Part shown: piece by piece, positions 5,775 to 7,301 of the stretch
Layout of the letters: each line of letters starts with the position of its first letter
Numbering within the stretch: the stretch's first letter is position 1
Origin: Atopobium sp.
GTDB lineage: Bacteria; Actinomycetota; Coriobacteriia; Coriobacteriales; Atopobiaceae
Length of the DNA stretch: 7,301 nt
Reading direction: 5' to 3'
NCBI GenBank assembly: GCA_015258785.1
Contig: JABZHP010000058.1
Span: 1 to 7,301, forward strand
Notes under the pieces: model-generated
Told to the model about the DNA's origin: nothing
Seen by the model: the letters and a program-made list of their open reading frames with translations, nothing else
The model's database searches: none
Position numbers and translations under genes: made by a program

Positions 5775-5850
5775 TCATGGCAATGCCAATGGCAATGGTT
5801 CTTAAATACATCTTGAATGTGGCTCAAGTGCGATCCAAAAGTTGCCATGA
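5775..5850. repeat. Spaced 9-bp inverted repeat
   Basis: TCATGGCAA (5775-5783) is the exact reverse complement of TTGCCATGA (5842-5850), 58 nt apart. The right arm lies in the loop of a second small inverted repeat, AAAAGTT (5837-5843) with AACTTTT (5851-5857). The left arm starts the hexamer tandem repeat. It may form an RNA fold or be chance in AT-rich DNA. Confidence 0.35.
5777..5798. repeat. Short hexamer tandem repeat (ATGGCA-like)
   Basis: Almost four units in a row: ATGGCA, ATGCCA, ATGGCA and then ATGG. One internal base differs between units. It lies about 125 bp upstream of the small CXXC gene. Such a tract could vary by slippage, but it is short and imperfect. Confidence 0.5.
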
Positions 5851-5932
5851 AACTTTTTATATAAATCTCCGAACTTATAAAACATGCAATCACATAAAAC
5901 CGCAGGTATACGGCATGCAAGAAAAACTGATC

Positions 5933-5940
5933 TTCTCGCC
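5933..5940 (+). promoter_or_regulatory. TTCTCGCC motif far upstream of the redox operon
   Basis: The plus strand reads CTTCTCGCCAT at 5932-5942, an 11-base match to the copy before the aldolase gene. It lies about 280 bp upstream of the small CXXC gene and 34 bp from the nearest 23-bp element. It is one of five copies confined to intergenic DNA. Function unknown. Confidence 0.4.
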
Positions 5941-5973
5941 ATCGGCTCACCAGGCAAATTTGGGATTTGGGAA

Positions 5974-5996
5974 ACACACTTAAGTCAGATAATCTG
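5974..5996 (-). repeat. 23-bp element copy 1 (CAGATTATC-N9-TGTGT)
   Basis: On the minus strand CAGATTATC (5996-5988) is followed after 9 nt by TGTGT (5978-5974). The left part also forms a small palindrome, CAGATAATCTG (5986-5996). This copy is in the opposite orientation to the other two. It most resembles the third copy in the bases after the conserved core. Confidence 0.5.
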
Positions 5997-6038
5997 TCAA
6001 AAAGACGTATACATTACGCCGAAAATACCTCAAACGTG

Positions 6039-6061
6039 CAGATTATCTTCATTTGATGTGT
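6039..6061 (+). repeat. 23-bp element copy 2 (CAGATTATC-N9-TGTGT)
   Basis: CAGATTATC (6039-6047), 9 nt, then TGTGT (6057-6061). With three more bases upstream the match to copy 3 is GTGCAGATTATC (from 6036). It starts 41 bp before copy 3, about four helical turns, and so would lie on the same face of the DNA. Confidence 0.5.
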
Positions 6062-6079
6062 AATATGGCCGCAATTGTG

Positions 6080-6102
6080 CAGATTATCCGTCATAGGTGT
6101 GT
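6080..6102 (+). repeat. 23-bp element copy 3 (CAGATTATC-N9-TGTGT)
   Basis: CAGATTATC (6080-6088), 9 nt, then TGTGT (6098-6102), with the 12-base match GTGCAGATTATC to copy 2 from 6077. After the core it reads GTGTGTT, shared with copy 1. A candidate protein-binding site. Confidence 0.5.
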
Positions 6103-6106
6103 TCCT

Positions 6107-6125
6107 TAGGTACGGAATTTACCTA
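6107..6125. repeat. Short inverted repeat TAGGTA / TACCTA
   Basis: TAGGTA (6107-6112) and TACCTA (6120-6125) with a 7-nt spacer, next to the third 23-bp element. The arms resemble a DtxR/IdeR iron box, but the spacing is 2 nt too long for that 19-bp site. Low confidence as an operator. Confidence 0.3.
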
Positions 6126-6176
6126 TAGTTAAATTCTTTATATATTCCAATTCATTATTCAGCATATTACATGAAG

Positions 6177-6188
6177 TTTATGCATAAA
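6177..6188. repeat. 12-bp perfect palindrome
   Basis: TTTATGCATAAA is its own reverse complement. A further ATGCAT follows at 6190-6195. It lies in the most AT-rich part of the gap. It may be an operator half-site pair or simply AT-rich chance. Confidence 0.35.
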
Positions 6189-6320
6189 GATGCATATCAG
6201 GAAGTGTGACCACCTGGCTGCCTGGCAATCTTGATCAGGAACATAGCAATTCTTCAGCAAGACCTTCCAAAACCGCACTATTTTGTACGCCAGATCTAAA
6301 AGCCAACATTGATACGCCAC

Positions 6321-6353
6321 AAAAAAGCTGGTAATCCGTAAGGATTACCAGCT
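6321..6353 (-). terminator. Intrinsic terminator of the LsrF-like aldolase gene
   Basis: On the minus strand AGCTGGTAATCC (6353-6342), a 4-nt loop and GGATTACCAGCT (6337-6326) form a perfect 12-bp stem followed directly by five further T residues. This is a textbook Rho-independent terminator. It lies about 140 nt after the aldolase stop codon and ends that transcription unit, so the redox operon must have its own promoter. Confidence 0.92.
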
Positions 6354-6385
6354 CAAGGTCAGTATGTTTCTCGTCACATGAGAAA

Positions 6386-6493
6386 GCCGCGTGTGAGCAG
6401 CGCTTTCGCGCTCGGCGCGCGTTCATACCTGCAGCAACGCCGTGCTTGGAGGTCGCGTGGACCTGCGCCCGCCGCGCCGCACCGTGCGCGCTC
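6386..6493 (-). other. Very GC-rich structured tract after the LsrF-like gene
   Basis: This 108-base stretch has 28 A/T bases (about 74% GC), far above the flanking gap and the aldolase gene. It contains small stems AGCGC/GCGCT (6399-6412) and AGGTC/GACCT (6450-6464), and a longer-range pairing CGGCGCG (6413-6419) with CGCGCCG (6473-6479). It ends immediately before the TAA of the aldolase and lies upstream of the terminator, so it should be transcribed as a structured 3' UTR or processed RNA. No coding signal was recognised in it. Confidence 0.5.
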
Positions 6494-7301
6494 TTAGTGG
6501 GTTGCGTCCTCGAAGAACTCCCATGCCTGAGCGTCGGTTGCGCCCTCGTGAACGATCATGCGGACAGCCTCAGCCATCTGCAGAGGATGGGTGCTCTGGA
6601 AGATGTTGCGACCCATGTCAACGCCGCGTGCACCCTTGCGGATGACATCGTATGCAAGGTGCAGAGCGTCGCGCTCAGCAAGCTTCTTGCCGCCAGCAAC
6701 AACAATTGGAACTGGGCATGCTGCAACAACTTCCTCGAAGTCCTCGCAGTCGTAAGTCTTAACAATCTGGCAGCCCATCTCAGCAATGATACGAGTTGCA
6801 AGCTTGAAGAAGCGACCGGTGCGCTCCATATCCTTACCAACAGCGCAAACGCCGAGGGTAGGAATGCTGTAGCGGAAGCCAGCGTTGATGACCTCGCTCA
6901 GGTTATCGATGCTGGAGAGCTGGCCATCAGCGCCGATGAAGGTCTGAACAGCCATGCAGTCTGCGTTCATGCGGATAGCGTCCTCGATGTCAACTGCGAC
7001 AACCTCGTGGGAGAGGTCTGCCTGCAGCATAGAAGAGCCGGAAGAAACGCGAAGAGCAATGCCCTTAGAAACCTCAGGAGAAACGCAGGTCCTGATTGCG
7101 CCACGGGTACCCATGAAGCAGTCAACATAAGGAGCAAGCTGTGGAAGCAGCAGGTCAAGACGCTCAAGGCCAGCGGTTGAACCCATGAAGTAACCGTGGT
7201 CAAATGCGAACATTACAGTGTTGCCGCTCTTTGGATCAAAGATGTTGGAGAGGTGCTTCTGCATACCCCAGTCGAGGTTATTTGCACCCTTTACATAAAA
7301 T
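6494..7301 (-). CDS. lsrF: LsrF/DhnA-family class I aldolase-type protein, 5' end outside the window
   Basis: 268 residues are visible. The family contains E. coli LsrF (the thiolase acting on 3-hydroxy-5-phosphonooxypentane-2,4-dione in autoinducer-2 breakdown) and DhnA-type class I fructose-bisphosphate aldolases, both TIM barrels with a Schiff-base lysine. Landmarks: MFAFDHGYF near the start, TPTLGVC-like strand IPTLGVCAVGKDM, QIVKTYDCE with the likely catalytic Lys, PIVVAGGKK, and the phosphate-binding GARGVDMGRNIFQS. The similarity to LsrF runs to the C-terminus. The Met at 7264 is not the start: the frame stays open to the edge and encodes VKGANNLDWGM, matching LsrF upstream of its Met36. 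About 20-25 N-terminal residues are therefore missing. The stop is TAA, and a terminator lies 140 nt downstream. No other lsr gene is visible, so the substrate is uncertain: an LsrF-like thiolase or a sugar-phosphate aldolase. Confidence 0.9.
   Translation of the reverse strand, partial: FYVKGANNLDWGMQKHLSNIFDPKSGNTVMFAFDHGYFMGSTAGLERLDLLLPQLAPYVDCFMGTRGAIRTCVSPEVSKGIALRVSSGSSMLQADLSHEVVAVDIEDAIRMNADCMAVQTFIGADGQLSSIDNLSEVINAGFRYSIPTLGVCAVGKDMERTGRFFKLATRIIAEMGCQIVKTYDCEDFEEVVAACPVPIVVAGGKKLAERDALHLAYDVIRKGARGVDMGRNIFQSTHPLQMAEAVRMIVHEGATDAQAWEFFEDATH

Larger units (their letters stand above)
5652..6353. other. Long gap without a credible gene, rich in repeats
   Basis: About 700 bases lie between the redox operon and the aldolase terminator. 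The AT content is clearly higher than in the flanking genes, and stop codons are frequent in all frames. No tRNA- or rRNA-like segment was recognised. It contains the operon's promoter region, the TTAACA repeat, a hexamer tandem repeat, a TTCTCGCC copy, three 23-bp elements, several short palindromes and the aldolase terminator. It could host a small RNA or a large regulatory region, and I cannot decide between these. Confidence 0.6.

Noticed and set aside
5837..5857. AAAAGTT/AACTTTT hairpin as a terminator
   Set aside because: The stem is AT-rich and only 7 bp, and no gene ends nearby on either strand.
5747..5983. Overlapping 70-80 codon frames on both strands in the large gap
   Set aside because: Neither has a plausible ribosome binding site; one starts within the hexamer repeat, and neither product looks like a real protein.
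5974..6102. CRISPR array or phage-type repeat array
   Set aside because: There are only three short copies in mixed orientation with unequal spacing and no cas gene, so a set of binding sites fits better.
6106..6126. DtxR/IdeR iron box
   Set aside because: The arms TTAGGT and ACCTAT are similar, but the spacer is 9 nt where the 19-bp consensus has 7, and no iron gene is adjacent.
6235..6426. Minus-strand 63-codon frame beginning in the GC-rich tract
   Set aside because: It runs straight through the intrinsic terminator at 6321-6353, has only a weak upstream purine stretch and an unremarkable composition.
6446..7180. Plus-strand open frame of 244 codons opposite the LsrF-like gene
   Set aside because: It mirrors the aldolase gene, and the minus strand has clear family motifs throughout. 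It has no ribosome binding site of note.
7262..7264. ATG as the start of the LsrF-like gene
   Set aside because: The frame continues upstream to the window edge with residues matching LsrF before its Met36, so this Met is internal.

Overview
The window looks like a piece of a Coriobacteriia (Actinomycetota) chromosome, probably near Lancefieldella/Atopobium/Olsenella. This is inferred from the strongly actinobacterial character of the visible DnaK ATPase domain, the moderate GC content, the anaerobe-type CXXC small protein/polyferredoxin/TlpA operon, and an LsrF-type aldolase. Every gene I can support lies on the minus strand, so the window reads right to left. No mobile element, CRISPR array, tRNA or rRNA was seen.

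Layout in the direction of transcription: (1) 7301-6494, an LsrF/DhnA-family class I aldolase that is cut by the right edge. It is followed by a 74% GC structured tract and a textbook intrinsic terminator at 6321-6353. (2) 6320-5652, about 670 bases without a credible gene. This gap holds three copies of a 23-bp element, several inverted repeats and, next to the following operon, a TTAACA direct repeat with an 11-bp period. (3) 5651-3817, a compact redox operon: a 55-residue CD1871A-family CXXC protein, a membrane 4Fe-4S protein of the NapH/YccM/CcoG type, and a TlpA-like thioredoxin-fold lipoprotein. (4) 3816-3639, a spacer with two perfect inverted repeats. (5) 3638-1805, an OmpR/PhoB-type response regulator (TTG start) and its sensor kinase, overlapping by 8 nt. 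(6) 1688-1020, a fructose-6-phosphate aldolase/TalC-type transaldolase carrying the aldolase-type active-site residues. (7) 833-1, the first 277 codons of dnaK.

The three redox genes plausibly form one extracytoplasmic thiol-reduction unit. The polyferredoxin would pass electrons from the cytoplasm across the membrane to cysteine pairs on the small protein and the lipoprotein. No CcdA/DsbD-type transporter is encoded beside them. The two-component system just downstream may control this operon, since the direct repeat upstream of it has the geometry of an OmpR/PhoB-family binding site. That link is inference.

The least explained signals are in the non-coding DNA. The octamer TTCTCGCC/GGCGAGAA occurs five times, only between genes, in four separate gaps. 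A CAGATTATC-N9-TGTGT element occurs three times in the large gap. A very GC-rich tract follows the aldolase. Within the genes, the DnaK carries a 22-residue insert in its ATPase domain that is normally considered a Gram-negative signature.
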